Below are positions 52,406 through 63,887 of a stretch of DNA of 64,000 nt, in pieces; position 1 is the first letter of the stretch, and each line of letters begins with the position of its first letter. The notes below the pieces were generated by a model. The model worked only from the letters and a program-made list of their open reading frames with translations. It was not told the origin of the DNA and did no database searches. Made by a program: the position numbers and the translations under genes. The DNA comes from Manduca sexta (Eukaryota > Arthropoda > Insecta > Lepidoptera > Sphingidae), in assembly GCF_014839805.1 (NCBI RefSeq), contig NC_051121.1, positions 3,269,116 through 3,333,115 on the forward strand. Reading direction: 5' to 3'.

Positions 52406-54683
52406 TTTTACACCACATATTCAAATATTTATTTTGCCCAATTGCTTTGTAACATATCATGAGTTATAAAGTATGTTGTTACGTACGAAGTATGAAAACA
52501 TGGTTAGATAACACAATTCCCACATTTATTAACTTCCTGTTATTTTCCTGTGTCTATTTGTAGTTATTATATGCGTATTAATCTTTTGTATTCAAACAAG
52601 ATGATTTGCTAACCAAACGTTATAACTGAAGAATATTTCAGAGAAATTCTCAGTTGGGATTAAATTTAGCCCCCACGGAAAATCTACGACGCACTTAGTC
52701 CATTAAAATGATGTTTAGCAATAAAACTTGAAGACGTTGACTTGCGCAAGCGATTACCGTGTAAACGAGCAAGTTGAAGACTACAAATTTTTAAACTTGC
52801 GGAACTCGAAACTTGCGAAAAATATTGCTGCAAGAACTGGCTAGTTAAAACTCCCATTATGTTCGTTAGTAACTATGCCCACTGATGAAACAATTGATCG
52901 TTAACTGGCCAGTATCTATAAAAAAATGTCAACCTAAAAGCACGACGCTGGCCAGTTACAAAAAAAGTTAAAAATTCATAAAAAGAACAGCTTCGAAGAC
53001 AATAGTCTTAATATCGTAACATTTCGGTGGAACCTAAACAATTGAAGTCCGGAACTGTATCCGGGATAGCGTGGGAGTCTTCCATCATATTATTGTTCAA
53101 ATAGTTATTAGCGCAAGTTCCGACTTTGGGAAGCGCTTGCTGACGAGCGGAGCGGAAATCGGAGCGACTAGCGATTATTTGAAGGTTCGTCTTCCTGGAT
53201 ATAGAACGTTTCCGACACACTATGTGGGAGTCAATATGGTGAGTATTTAACTATCAGTACGAAGGTAAGACTGTATAATAAGTTCAAAGTAAATTTTACT
53301 TGACAGCTGTATTAAACAGTTGATGTAGATGGTACCCATTACCATTGATTTGGGAGCATAGATTAGTGTCACTCATATTTGATCGGCTTATACATTTATG
53401 TGACGAGCAGCATTTACTCAGAAGTTATGAAAGCCCTTTATTTATTTATCAGTTTCCAACAATATCCTAACAGCTGTTTTCAATAAACGATCCTAATCTC
53501 AATCTTCAATCCGATTTCAAGAATGAACCAATCAAAACAACTCATTTGTACGCATGTCAAAAAACCTTTGTTCTGATTGGTCCATTATCGCAATCGAAAA
53601 AGCAACTGGAATCGTCTATTGAAAATGGCGGTAAATCATTCAAGTCGTTATATCATTTCTTTAATTCATGCAAATTATATACACATTTATTTTTATTAAT
53701 AAAATATTTGTTGAAGTGTCACGTGGCGGGAGGCTTACTCGGAGGGCGTTTGTTTAACATTGGGTATGACTAATCGGTCTAGTTAGCATTTTAACAAGGC
53801 TAACGACTTACATTTGACACTACGAGTACGGTTAGAAGAAAAATCTATTTAGCAAATACTCTAAATTCAAATTTAAAAATTGAATTTGTTTTTCAAATAC
53901 TATATTCAAATTTAAAAATGGAATTATTATAATAAATAATTTGAATTAACTTTTGTTTTATGATATGATTTATTTAATCTTTTCGCTAAGTTAGTTAATG
54001 AGAACGCAACTTAACTATCCGATATCAGTTAGCGATTTGGACGTTGGAAAACTTATATACTTTTCGCAGCTTACACTATTATGAGTACATAGTTTATGCC
54101 TTCATTATTTATGCCTATATTTTGAGTATAAATGAGTCTTATAATCATTTTTACTTAGAAAAAAATTTGCTAAGTTACTCTACAAGTGGTCGGCGACAAG
54201 CATACCTACAGTAAAGTTCTATATAAATTCAAAATTGGCTAACAATTTATTAGTCTATCGGTCACCACCAAGCATTATCAAAATACATAAAAATGATTCA
54301 TAAACCTCACAGAGAGCGCAAATCCTACTTGAACAACCTTCACAAATCACTAGCGCCAGTAGGTGGACAAGTTACTGGACTAACCAATAAAATCGCGTTG
54401 ACCATGCCAACGGTACGGCACGATAGTAAATAAGTCGTTTCGATTTATGCCGGATATAAAAACGTCTGTCTGCCCAGACCTCCAATCTACATGACGTCGT
54501 CACCTTGAACATACAAATGAAGTATAACGTAACACAAACCGTGACAAATTTAATTATTTTATAATTTCCGCATTTACGCGCGTTCAGATATCCCTGATCG
54601 CGTAATCGTAAATGTCGGGGTTGAACAATACAAGCGTAATTAAATTCGTTAATCTTTTAAATTTAAAAATAGAATTCATTTAA

Positions 54684-54932
54684 GGTGGTAGCTCAAGGTC
54701 CATTTTCATACATTTTGTTTCGGCTTTAATCTGGGTAACTAAACAAGTATTGGCAAGTAAAGAATTTAAATTCACGTCTAGTTAGTGATTAGTTCTCGCG
54801 AAAAAATGTAAATAATTAATCATGGATATTTCTGCCTTTAAAATTTCGTCATATTAAATTTTAAAGGCCGAAATATCCATGATTATTAATATTTTACGTT
54901 TTGCTTTCAACTGAGAACTAATCACTAACTAA
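54684..54932. mobile_element. Palindromic foldback element, copy 2
   Basis: Same family as the copy at 17,030. The left end is TTAA then GGTGGTAGCTC, and the centre sequence is almost identical. The right arm is truncated after about CTCACTAACTAA. The TTAA seen at the intact end of each copy suggests a TTAA target preference, as for piggyBac-like elements. Confidence 0.72.
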
Positions 54933-55411
54933 TGTATAAAATAATTCGATATATTATTTAATCAAATTCATTTTAAAATTAGAATGTGGCGCACGTATTG
55001 AGGATTAGGCAATTAAAATGCAAGCGTAATTTTTTATTTAAATTTATTCTTATCGCTTTTTTTATAATTGTGTTAGGTAATATCATTTTTAATATTATAC
55101 TGACTTGCATTTAGTTGAGTAATGTTCTAATGTTTGTTAACATTGTTACTTCACTGATACCCACAGATTAGACTTGACATGACAACATTTGACATAAAAT
55201 ACATAACTTTACCCTTTTTTAAATTAATTTATTCAAGTTGACACAATGTAAATTTAATAAATGTAATAAAAAAATGCCCTCACGGTCTATTAAATTCGAA
55301 TAACAACCGAAACTCGGTTCTTTGTTCAAAAATAAAAAGTAAAGTACGTTATTAATTCACCTTCAAAAAGAACATGCGGGAAAACATTGAAACAAAAAAA
55401 AAAACACTCAC

Positions 55412-55590
55412 CAAAGCAACCCAAATCCGTTCATTAAAAGTCTTTAATTAAAACTATTAGAAGAACACACACTATTATAAACTAACACGTTTACTGAACA
55501 GTATAAAACTAAAATAATTTGGATACAATGACTAGAATATCAGAGGGCGCGCGGGAGACGACCGCTCGCGTCAACGGACGAATCATAACT
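55412..55590 (-). other. brat: Proposed first exon of brat: 5' UTR plus seven codons
   Basis: On the minus strand transcription would start at the A of TCAGTT (55590) and the exon would end at 55412 before a GTGAGT donor. It contains an ATG at 55434 followed by 23 nt. When these are joined to the acceptor exon at 7427 the phase is exact and gives MNGFGLLWDAGFLK followed by MASRTP. An in-frame TAA at 55444-55446 makes this the first possible in-frame Met. Its start context is weak (T at -3), so leaky scanning to the Met at 7408 is plausible. A 25-codon upstream ORF begins only 4 nt from the predicted cap and ends at 55509. The link to brat is inferred from strand, phase, intervening ratchet sites and the absence of any other gene; it is not shown by a transcript. 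Confidence 0.6.
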
Positions 55591-55592
55591 GA
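55559..55592 (-). promoter_or_regulatory. brat: Initiator plus DPE core promoter
   Basis: TCAGTT (55592-55587, minus) fits the arthropod initiator TCAKTY with A at +1 = 55590. GGTCGT occupies +28 to +33 (55563-55558) and fits the downstream promoter element RGWYVT at every position and at the required spacing. A second initiator-like TCAGTG lies 7 nt upstream. No TATA box is at -30, as expected for a DPE promoter. The surrounding 100 bp is noticeably GC-richer than its neighbours. Confidence 0.6.
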
Positions 55593-57412
55593 ACACTGAC
55601 GCCGCTCCGGTGGGGTCAAGTTTTGGAAAAAAGTTGGCCCGCCAAGGCACCCATACGTTACGGCCGAGATCATTACAACAAAAAAAAGAACCCTAAACAT
55701 TATCGGGCTGACTCAACAGTTTCTCAAACTGTTGCATATATTACTTTGTTTAATATTATTCATGATTTACGGGAATTAAATACTGGTAATTTATGTTATT
55801 ACCGAATATCTTTATGTATTTAATTCAAGTGTACATTTATCTTACTAGTAACCAGTTCATATCAGGAAACTTTGGGCAATAATTCCAATTTATGTAAGTT
55901 GCAGATCAGGAAAAATTATGAACAAAATACGTACGTAGTCAAATTTAACTTTAGGTTTAATTTCCATGAGAATGAATCGCTCATTATTCACAGCACGTTA
56001 TGGTTCTAGCCACTAAAACACATAAGATTCCTTAATTAAAATTTAAATTGTAGAAGTTATATAAGTGGTCTTAAATGTTATTTAGAAATAATTATTCTTA
56101 TAAATTGTTTAGGCGTATCATAAATCCAACTTTATTCGCCGACGTGATAATTTTTTTTTTCTATTTTAAACCGTCATCTTTTAGGTCCCAACCCACAAAT
56201 TCCTAGATTACATGACAGACTTGATACATTGTCATAAGAATGTCAAGTCAACGGCCAAGTCAGTGTATAACGAAAACTGGTGATCTTCAGACTAGTTCCC
56301 AAGGCGAACGGGTCCCGTTCATTGTACTCTTGAAATGCTCATAAAAATATTATTAGAACAGAAATCAACACGTTTTCCATGTGCAAATTTTATTGATGCT
56401 TTTTATAATTCTCTCATGCCAATATATATGCTTTATGGTTGTTATATGTTACGTGATAAATGTGTTTTGCGTTAATAAGAGTTGTTAATCAAAACCGAAG
56501 CTAATTTATCTATAAAAACACAAGATACATTGGAATTTGATTTACACATACATTTTATTCTATGTAGGTTTAACACGAAAGTTTTAACAATATCCCAAGT
56601 AAAATGGTAAAGGACATCGTTCGTAAAACGTTGGATACTAACAGAAAAAAAAACAGTGTTCCAAATTCAAAAAAACGTTTTAAAATTCACCCAATACCCG
56701 CATCGGGCACAAAGGTTGAGAGCCGCGCATTCAACTTGCAGCTGCCGTCGGAACACGCACAAGCACGCTTGTATGCATGTGTGCGTGCGCATGTGTGCAT
56801 TGTAATTCGATGGGGTGCACTGTAATTTATTATTGTTTTCCGAGGGAGTTTAAATCGATTTTTTTGTGAAAGCCATTGTTAAGCGAATATATCGATGAAG
56901 TGCAGTGTCAAATCGCGTAACCGGTTTGTCGCCGTATGAATATTACAAAGAGTTACAACAGCTTGTTGAATTAAGATACATTTGTAAACTCTTTGTACGT
57001 AAACAAAAAACAAAATAAAAATATTTAAATATGAAACTCTTATCACAAATCATTTGTAACGGCCAGTACCAACCTTACAAAACTTACAGGTCGAATTCCA
57101 ATTTAAAAAAGGAACACAAACCCACCGCGACCATAAAACAATTTTCCTCAAACTGTGACTCATCACAAAATTCAAATTTCGAACAATGGGGTACACATGT
57201 TGCGTTGTCTATGACCAAAAGCGTTTGCTTGTTAGATCATTGATATGCCGTGCGCGGTTGTATTGTAGGAAATCAGTCGGCGACGTGACGATCCTGTGTC
57301 TGGAAAACTGCACGGTAAGTGACCTTAACGGTATGTTTTCCTTGGACTATATGCCAATAAATAATAAAGGGCTTAGTGAGAATTATCGATCATTGTTGAC
57401 AATTTATAAGTA

Positions 57413-57612
57413 TAGATTTTGCTCGCAGCTTTGCCCGCGTGAAGGACTTTTCCGGGATAAAACTCCTGCTATATATTTTCCGGAATAGAAATTAGCCTAT
57501 AACCTTCCCAGGACTTTAAACTATCTCCATACAAAATTTCATAAAAATCCGTTCAGAAGATTTTGAGAAAATCATTAACATACATAGAGACACAAAAGGA
57601 GACTTTGTTTTA
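57413..57612 (+). mobile_element. RTE-type LINE 3' fragment
   Basis: GATTTTGCTCGCAGCTTTGCC, TTAGCCTATAACCTTCCC, AAAAATCCGTTCAGAAG. It is close to the copy at 51,888. Confidence 0.65.
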
Positions 57613-58889
57613 TAATATGTATAGTTTTAATCAACAGCATTATGGTATTAATATCGAATGCAGAAGTGCAGTGCAAAACCACGCAGATTTTAATAATTTA
57701 TATGTTTTGGGAATTTGCTTTGTTTATGGGCAGTCGTTGCGCGTACTATTGACCCATTATGTAATTTTTATTGCATAAAGATATCCTATATTTTTAAACC
57801 ACATCATTAATAGACACCCTGATTTTAAAAAATCTAATTTCAATTGCTAAACCATAAGCCTTCCACACTATACGTCATTTATAAGGAAATATAAGAGTGC
57901 CTAAATATGGGGGCAATACCACTTACTTCCTCGTTATATTACCTACCACATGACCAGTGAAAAGTAAATACCGAATTATAATCATAAAGTATAATAAAAT
58001 AGGTTTGATGTTGATATTTATTAATCAAACGCTTTAGTAGTGGCAGTGTTTGTGGTAAGAGGGCCTGGGTTCGATTCTTATATGGCAACACTGACTTTTT
58101 TAACACGATTTTAACGGGAATTTGTTCGGTTGTCAAAAACAAGTCATAGGTTATCTTGGATTTGTTGAATAATCGACCTAAAACTTTCTAACTCAGAATC
58201 TAAATTAGTTCGTTTAAGTTATACAACTTTTGACACATCTCAAAATAAAAATAAGAAAATATGAAATCCAAGATATAAAACTGATCACAATCGAAATTCT
58301 CAGACGGAATTCCGAGAAACGTCAGAGTCTGGCAACACTGACGTTCACTCGGATTATGATTGAGTAAGTTCCCACTACCATTACGTCGGATAATTAAACT
58401 ATTGCATCCCAGGTCAGTGTTTTGTTTTTACTCTGTTTTTATAGCATCATATTACATAATGTGTGTTCATTAGTCTATTTATAGATATATTTTTTTATAA
58501 GTAGGTCGCCTAATAGCATGGTGTAATACTAACAATTTAAGAAGTGCACCTTTTATTAAAATATCAAAACATAATGTTGCAAAGTTAATTTGAAATATTT
58601 AAACAACATTGCACTTGAGTGATTGGAATTAAAATTAAAAATACAATTAAGTAATATAAACGAGACAATGTGGCAACATTTATAATTGGAATTAATTTTT
58701 AAATAATAATTCGAAAATCAAAAACGTTATAATGTACTAGTAGGACTGTTGTTAACGCCGGTTGCACACTGAAACAAAGCTTTGTTTATTTTAGCTCGCA
58801 TAACTAATATATTTCGTAATGTATACAGACCGCAAACTATGTAGCCAGAGCTATGTTTGTAATTTTCTCAGCCATGCGAACTAAGCTCA

Positions 58890-59300
58890 ATAACATTGAA
58901 ATTAAACTAATTTTTCGGATTCTATCGCGGTTTTTTTGTTTTTTATTTTTCTCCCGACGTTTCGAAGACTTTGCAGCCTTCATGGTCACGGGGGGGACTG
59001 AGGTGTTGTTCATCCCGCAAAGTCAAAGTTACAATATCTACCTACATTTACAATTATACAACTTTTTTAAATTTTTAGCTGTTGGTGGTCCGATCTACGC
59101 AGAATGAGCTCACAGTGTCTTGAAGTCTGGCAGCCGGTCTTTTGGGTTCCGATTTAATTAAATGTAGAACTGGATCCCAGGCTTGCAAGCTTCAACCATC
59201 TTCCCTATTGAAATTAGGATGTTTTTAATTTCAATAGCCTCATAATCATCCTGGGCAGGAATCGGTGTTCTTTGGCGAGGATTTGTGAAACTGTCTAGTC
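58890..59300 (-). mobile_element. Penelope-like retroelement fragment
   Basis: The plus strand has CCCGACGTTTCGAAGACTTTG then CCTTCATGGTCACGGGG. The minus strand from about 59,250 reads a short EAIEIK-type peptide that I associate with the 3' coding end of Penelope-like elements, followed by stops. The frame is decayed. Class assignment rests on remembered motifs. Confidence 0.5.
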
Positions 59301-59306
59301 GTAATG

Positions 59307-59426
59307 ATTGGCGCCTCCTTCAGAGTGTTCAGCGACTGCAGACTTCGTCGAGCGTCGGTGTTTCACGTTCGCGTTTCACGACGCTCGACGAAGTCTGCAG
59401 TCGCTGACTCTGAAGGAGGCGCCAAT
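59307..59426. repeat. Near-perfect hairpin with 47-bp stem
   Basis: Left arm 59307-59356 and right arm 59380-59426 are exact complements over 47 bp, apart from 3 extra bases (TGT) in the left arm at about 59,326-59,328. The loop is about 23 nt. The arms are GC-rich (GGCGCCTCCTTC, GACTTCGTCGAGCGTC). It lies beside the Penelope-like fragment. Confidence 0.9.
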
Positions 59427-59582
59427 TTCTCTACGGCAACCGAAATGATGAGGAAAAAGGTGAAACTTCATTCAATAAACAGATAAATTAACATTTTTGT
59501 CATTCTGACAGACTGTTAGCAAAATGTAGGCCAGAATATTAGCGAGATGCGCTAATAAGTATGGCAATCAAAACAAAGACCA

Positions 59583-59852
59583 TCAAATGTCTAACTGTCG
59601 CGTAAATATAAGAAATCATTAAGCTCAATAACTAAGCAAATTAATAAAATTGTAAAATGTAGGTAGATATTGTGCCATTGACTTTTCGGATGACCAAAAC
59701 CACAGTTCCCCCGGTATCCACGAAGGCTGCATAGACTTCGAAACGTCAGGAGATCATTATAATATAAAAACTGCGATAAAATCTGCAAAATAGTTTTATT
59801 TAAATGTCTAACATTCGCGTAAACATAAGAAATCATTAAGCTCAATAATTAA
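59583..59852 (-). mobile_element. Penelope-like terminal sequence, two tandem partial ends
   Basis: The block AAATGTCTAAC...CGCGTAAA.ATAAGAAATCATTAAGC occurs at 59,586 and again at 59,805. In between is the GACTTCGAAACGTCAGGAG block in reverse of the copy at 58,950. Repeated termini are a known habit of Penelope-like elements. Confidence 0.5.
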
Positions 59853-60094
59853 GCTTAGTCATTGGTCTGGAATCAGCATAAGACCTGTCTCTAAAATAAC
59901 ATTTACTTACAAAGTCATTGAAAATTCATATGCTCTAATTAGGTAGTGCGCTGCAAGTGGTGAATTAAGCCGTTTGAATGTGAACTAAAAAAACAAGGTA
60001 AAAGGTCGAGTTCTACTCCCAGGTCGGGTAATCTTTAAGATTTGTAAACAAGATTTACTTGAAGATCGATTGTCCTAATAGGCTCAATATTTAT

Positions 60095-60180
60095 TTTTAA
60101 CCGACTTCAAAAAGAGGTTGTCAATTCGACTTGTATTATTTTTTTAAATTTGTGACTGACTCCAAAATAGGCAAACAGTA
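60095..60180 (+). repeat. LINE-tail-like fragment (ACCGACTTC family)
   Basis: AACCGACTTCAAAAAGAGG then TTGTCAATTCGACTTGTAT, a very common lepidopteran repeat block. Confidence 0.5.
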
Positions 60181-60556
60181 TATAACTGTTATATTAAATT
60201 AGTTTTTGGTTATTGAAGACGGTTTAATTATTGCAATTAAATGATGAGCCGTGTTCGGCTAATATGTTTAATAATAATAAACGTTATGATCACCCATAAA
60301 CAGCTACACCATATGACACTTCGAATTAGTAATTTGTGGCAGTCTACTGGGCTGGTCGCTCTTAAACATAAGACGTTAAGGCTCATAATTGCTATTAATT
60401 ATACTGGCTACATGCTGGTCACATTATGAGCTTTGCCGCGCTGCTTACCCCTTCGGAACTATAAACGTGGTTAAATTGTTTCATAGCCTGTGAGAGGAGC
60501 TGACTGTATGCTGGTAAGTGATCGCTGTCACCCATAAACTTCGACAAAGCCAGAAG

Positions 60557-60685
60557 CACAGCAAAGCCGCTGCCTACAATGTGCTGTAGCACGGTAAGCC
60601 GTTGCCTAAAATGTGCTAAAGCACGGTAAGCCGTTACCTATTGTCTGGATGTGCCATGGGGAAAGCAAAGCCGTTGCCTAACAAC
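60557..60685 (+). repeat. Tandem repeat, unit about 32 bp, three to four copies
   Basis: Units start at 60557, 60590 and 60622, plus a partial unit at about 60,660. The core is CACGGTAAGCCGTTGCC then TAAAATGTGCTAAAG. The first unit begins CACAGCAAAGCCGCTGCC. Confidence 0.75.
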
Positions 60686-61404
60686 TATAATGTTACGTCA
60701 CTACATAGTTTGCTGTTGTCTAAAAAATAAATGCATTTTAAGCCAATTTCACACGAGCATCTGTCAAGCGAACAAAGCGAGGTGCACATGAAACGCACGC
60801 GCCCCGTCATGTTGAGGTAGGCCGGATGTTTTAGCAATTACCTATAAATAGGTAACTGGAGGTGCGAGCCAGGGGTGCATTGGCGAGCGTGGGCGAGGAC
60901 TGGTGGCCCCATTTAAAAATAGTGTGAAGTTAGTAAATAATATTTTGTATTTAGATATTTTATAGGAAGGTATTGTTGTTTTATTTACTTCATGGGATTG
61001 TGATTTGATGAATGGTTCTAGCATAATTTTTTTTTTTTTCAATTATTTATAAGAACGACAACTTAATATTCAATGAGATAACAATAGCATGGCATATACT
61101 ATATGTAGTGCCAGAAGAGTCGGAAGTACACTTTATTTATCTAAAGACGATATAATAAAAATAAACATAAATAAAATTATAGTAAATGTCTTACAAAATT
61201 CAAATACAATAACTTTCAGCTATTATAATTAAGTTACAAAATAAACCATCACAATCCAATCCTACATACTTCCAAGAAATAAAACACCAAATTAAAATTC
61301 ATTATGTTTACATAGTAACACATGTTCAATGCGTGAGGTCGCGTGCGGTCCCTGCTCCGGCCCTGCGCACCGTCGGTCAACGGTCGGGTGAACGACCCCG
61401 CGAA

Positions 61405-61429
61405 GATGACTAGTCATCGCACTTTTATA
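61405..61429 (-). promoter_or_regulatory. Candidate TATA promoter with adjacent palindrome
   Basis: TATAAAAG on the minus strand (61429-61422) is followed by the perfect 14-bp palindrome GATGACTAGTCATC (61405-61418) and a GC-rich stretch to about 61,335. No clear initiator and no ORF or donor follow, so it may be chance. Confidence 0.25.
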
Positions 61430-62199
61430 CGCGCCATGATTCATGACACTGATCTCTGTATGTCATTTTTATATTAACTGCGAGTACTCTTAAAGGATGC
61501 TGTGTTGCTTCAATCTTTTGTACTCATTAGAAACATAACATTTGTTGAAAATTCAGTTAACTATTCCTGCAAATAATTTACAAATCACTGTAGTTTGTTT
61601 CTGCGGGTCTTGCTGCGATCTATATATTAGATAATTTTAAAATTTTCGTACTTAACGCGCAGTGCATTTCTGTACTTATTCAAAGATGTATTGATAATGT
61701 ATTTTGATCGGCATATTTGTAACAGTATTTTAAGTTCAAATTAAAGTTAGCATCTTTTAGTCTTCGCTATTTAATAAACAGATATCAACATCTCAAATGA
61801 TATCTTAAGTCACAGTATTATAGCTCAGTTTTGATTAGCGCCGACTTAGCTAATAAGCTCTTAAAAGGTGTCATTTAAAGCTTCGATTATTAAATAGTCC
61901 AATAGATTAAATGTCTACTTAAGATCCTACTCGAAGATTGAAAACGACCCTCAACAGGACTCGAACCCAACTCGAACGAAATCCTCAACCTCAACTCACC
62001 CGTCCCAAAAGCTGTATAGCGAAACGTTGACCCAATGAATAAGGTATCGTGTTTCGCGGAGGTTGTGTAGAGGTGCTTCCTTGAACACGCAAAGGGCACC
62101 TTGCACAGGTACCGGGTCATTGGCTTAGGGTATACTGGGGTGATGCAACCCGGCCTGTTGTACGGCCTGTTAGTTTTTTTAGACGAGCATCGCCTGGTA

Positions 62200-62522
62200 G
62201 TGCTCGATAGCCTAGTTTGTTGTGAAAGGACTGCCGAGACGAAAGTCCGCAGGTTCAATCCCAACATACACCTCTGACTTTTCTAAAAAATTATGTGCGT
62301 ATTCTTTGTGAATTATCGCATGCTTTAATGGTGAAGGGAAACATTGTGAGGAAACCTGTATACCTGAGAAATTCTCTATTAAGAATTTTTGAGGGTGTGT
62401 GAAGTCAATCAACCCGCACTAGGCCAGCGTGGTGGACTAAGGCCTATTCCCTCTCAATAGTAGAGGAGGTCCGTGCCCAGCAGTGGGAGAGTATAGATTA
62501 CAGGACTGATATTATTATTATT
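62200..62522 (+). mobile_element. SINE family A copy
   Basis: Near full length: CTCGATAGCCTAGTTTG head, GGTTCAATCCC box, CAGCAGTGGGAGAG tail and (ATT)n end. Confidence 0.8.
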
Positions 62523-62884
62523 TATATAGCCTGGTAAGTGAGACTAAAGCTTCATCATCGTGTTACAAAGCAACGGGGCATTGCCTTGTGATCATCTTGA
62601 CTCCTGAGGCTAGACGTTGTCTCACAATCGCCATTACTCAGTAACTAATAATTAGACTACAATGTCCTTCAGTTCTGGCACAATGTAGTTCGGCGAATGA
62701 ATTGAGGATTATATTCCTTGACGTAGGGTGATATTGCAGTCTAATTTTATGTTTTAATTTCAGCCAAGCATTTCCTGTTTGGTATATGTTGATAGATCAT
62801 AATGGTAGTTGTGGTGGACTACCATCTACGCTGAGTGACTTTCTGAGTATCTACATTTCTAGGCCCTAAAAAATTTTACGTAAT

Positions 62885-62957
62885 TTCCCTCTCAGTAGTA
62901 GAGGAGGCCCGTACCCAACAGTGGGACTGTATATAATACAGGGCTGATATTATATGT
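62885..62957 (+). mobile_element. SINE family A, tail fragment
   Basis: CCCTCTCAGTAGTAGAGGAG, CCCAACAGTGGGACTG and ATACAGGGCTGATATTAT. It lies 360 bp beyond a full copy. Confidence 0.6.
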
Positions 62958-63144
62958 TATGATATTATATTGTCACCCAACCAGCTAATAAATGTTTTTC
63001 TTTCTATTTTATGACATATATTTTTGTGGAGGAACCAACGATTCCCGTAAATTGTGGGAGTTTACGAGCGATGATCAAGATGACCCACTTGCTCATTTCC
63101 CTTCAAAAATGTAGATAACGACTTACCGTTAGTCTCAATAATTT

Positions 63145-63235
63145 TAACCGACTTCCAAAAAAGGGAGAGTCTCAATTTGTGTTTGTATTTTTTGGAACTA
63201 TGGCTGTCAGTACGGTTTCGCGGAGAACAAAATAG
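63145..63235 (+). repeat. LINE-tail-like fragment (ACCGACTTC family)
   Basis: AACCGACTTCCAAAAAAGGG, TCTCAATTTGTGTTTGTATT and a TTCGCGGAGAAC block. Confidence 0.5.
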
Positions 63236-63387
63236 TAGATCATGTCCATTCAGCGTCCCATCAAAACTTAAAGTGCTGCAACTTGGCAAGCGCTTTAGTG
63301 CTGGTTTTTACATTACCCTCAGTGAAACACAATCAGCTAGTACCTCCCGGTAAGATAAAAATAATTAAAATCATATAATTATTGTAC

Positions 63388-63887
63388 NNNNNNNNNNNNN
63401 NNNNNNNNNNNNNNNNNNNNNNNNNNNNNNNNNNNNNNNNNNNNNNNNNNNNNNNNNNNNNNNNNNNNNNNNNNNNNNNNNNNNNNNNNNNNNNNNNNNN
63501 NNNNNNNNNNNNNNNNNNNNNNNNNNNNNNNNNNNNNNNNNNNNNNNNNNNNNNNNNNNNNNNNNNNNNNNNNNNNNNNNNNNNNNNNNNNNNNNNNNNN
63601 NNNNNNNNNNNNNNNNNNNNNNNNNNNNNNNNNNNNNNNNNNNNNNNNNNNNNNNNNNNNNNNNNNNNNNNNNNNNNNNNNNNNNNNNNNNNNNNNNNNN
63701 NNNNNNNNNNNNNNNNNNNNNNNNNNNNNNNNNNNNNNNNNNNNNNNNNNNNNNNNNNNNNNNNNNNNNNNNNNNNNNNNNNNNNNNNNNNNNNNNNNNN
63801 NNNNNNNNNNNNNNNNNNNNNNNNNNNNNNNNNNNNNNNNNNNNNNNNNNNNNNNNNNNNNNNNNNNNNNNNNNNNNNNNNNNNNNN
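63388..63887. other. Assembly gap of 500 N
   Basis: Exactly 500 ambiguous bases, a placeholder length rather than a measured gap. The 113 bases after it are unique AT-rich sequence with nothing recognisable. Confidence 0.98.

Larger units (their letters stand above)
7428..55411 (-). other. brat: Proposed 47,984-bp first intron of brat
   Basis: The donor is GTGAGT at 55411-55406 and the acceptor is TTCCAG ending at 7428. Two zero-length ratchet sites would split it into segments of about 17.8, 21.3 and 8.8 kb. The content is unique AT-rich sequence plus dispersed repeats, listed individually. No reading frame inside shows convincing conserved protein sequence except the broken mariner transposase. 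Stretches not listed separately (for example 7,950-10,580, 17,345-18,478, 19,790-23,300, 23,540-26,090, 26,180-29,580, 32,000-34,830, 41,000-46,080, 48,380-50,075 and 52,410-54,680) show only AT-rich sequence with no feature I can support beyond those named. Confidence 0.55.
55600..63387. other. Region upstream of the proposed brat promoter, no gene seen
   Basis: Unique AT-rich sequence with RTE, Penelope-like, SINE and tandem-repeat pieces listed separately. The short reading frames here show no conserved residue pattern. Confidence 0.4.

Noticed and set aside
53008..53220. 70-codon minus-strand frame in a GC-richer patch
   Set aside because: It shows some protein-like stretches but no motif I can name and no supporting neighbours.
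58030..58085. tRNA-like sequence with GGTTCGATTC
   Set aside because: A B-box-like word is present, but no cloverleaf with paired acceptor stem can be drawn; more likely a SINE remnant or chance.
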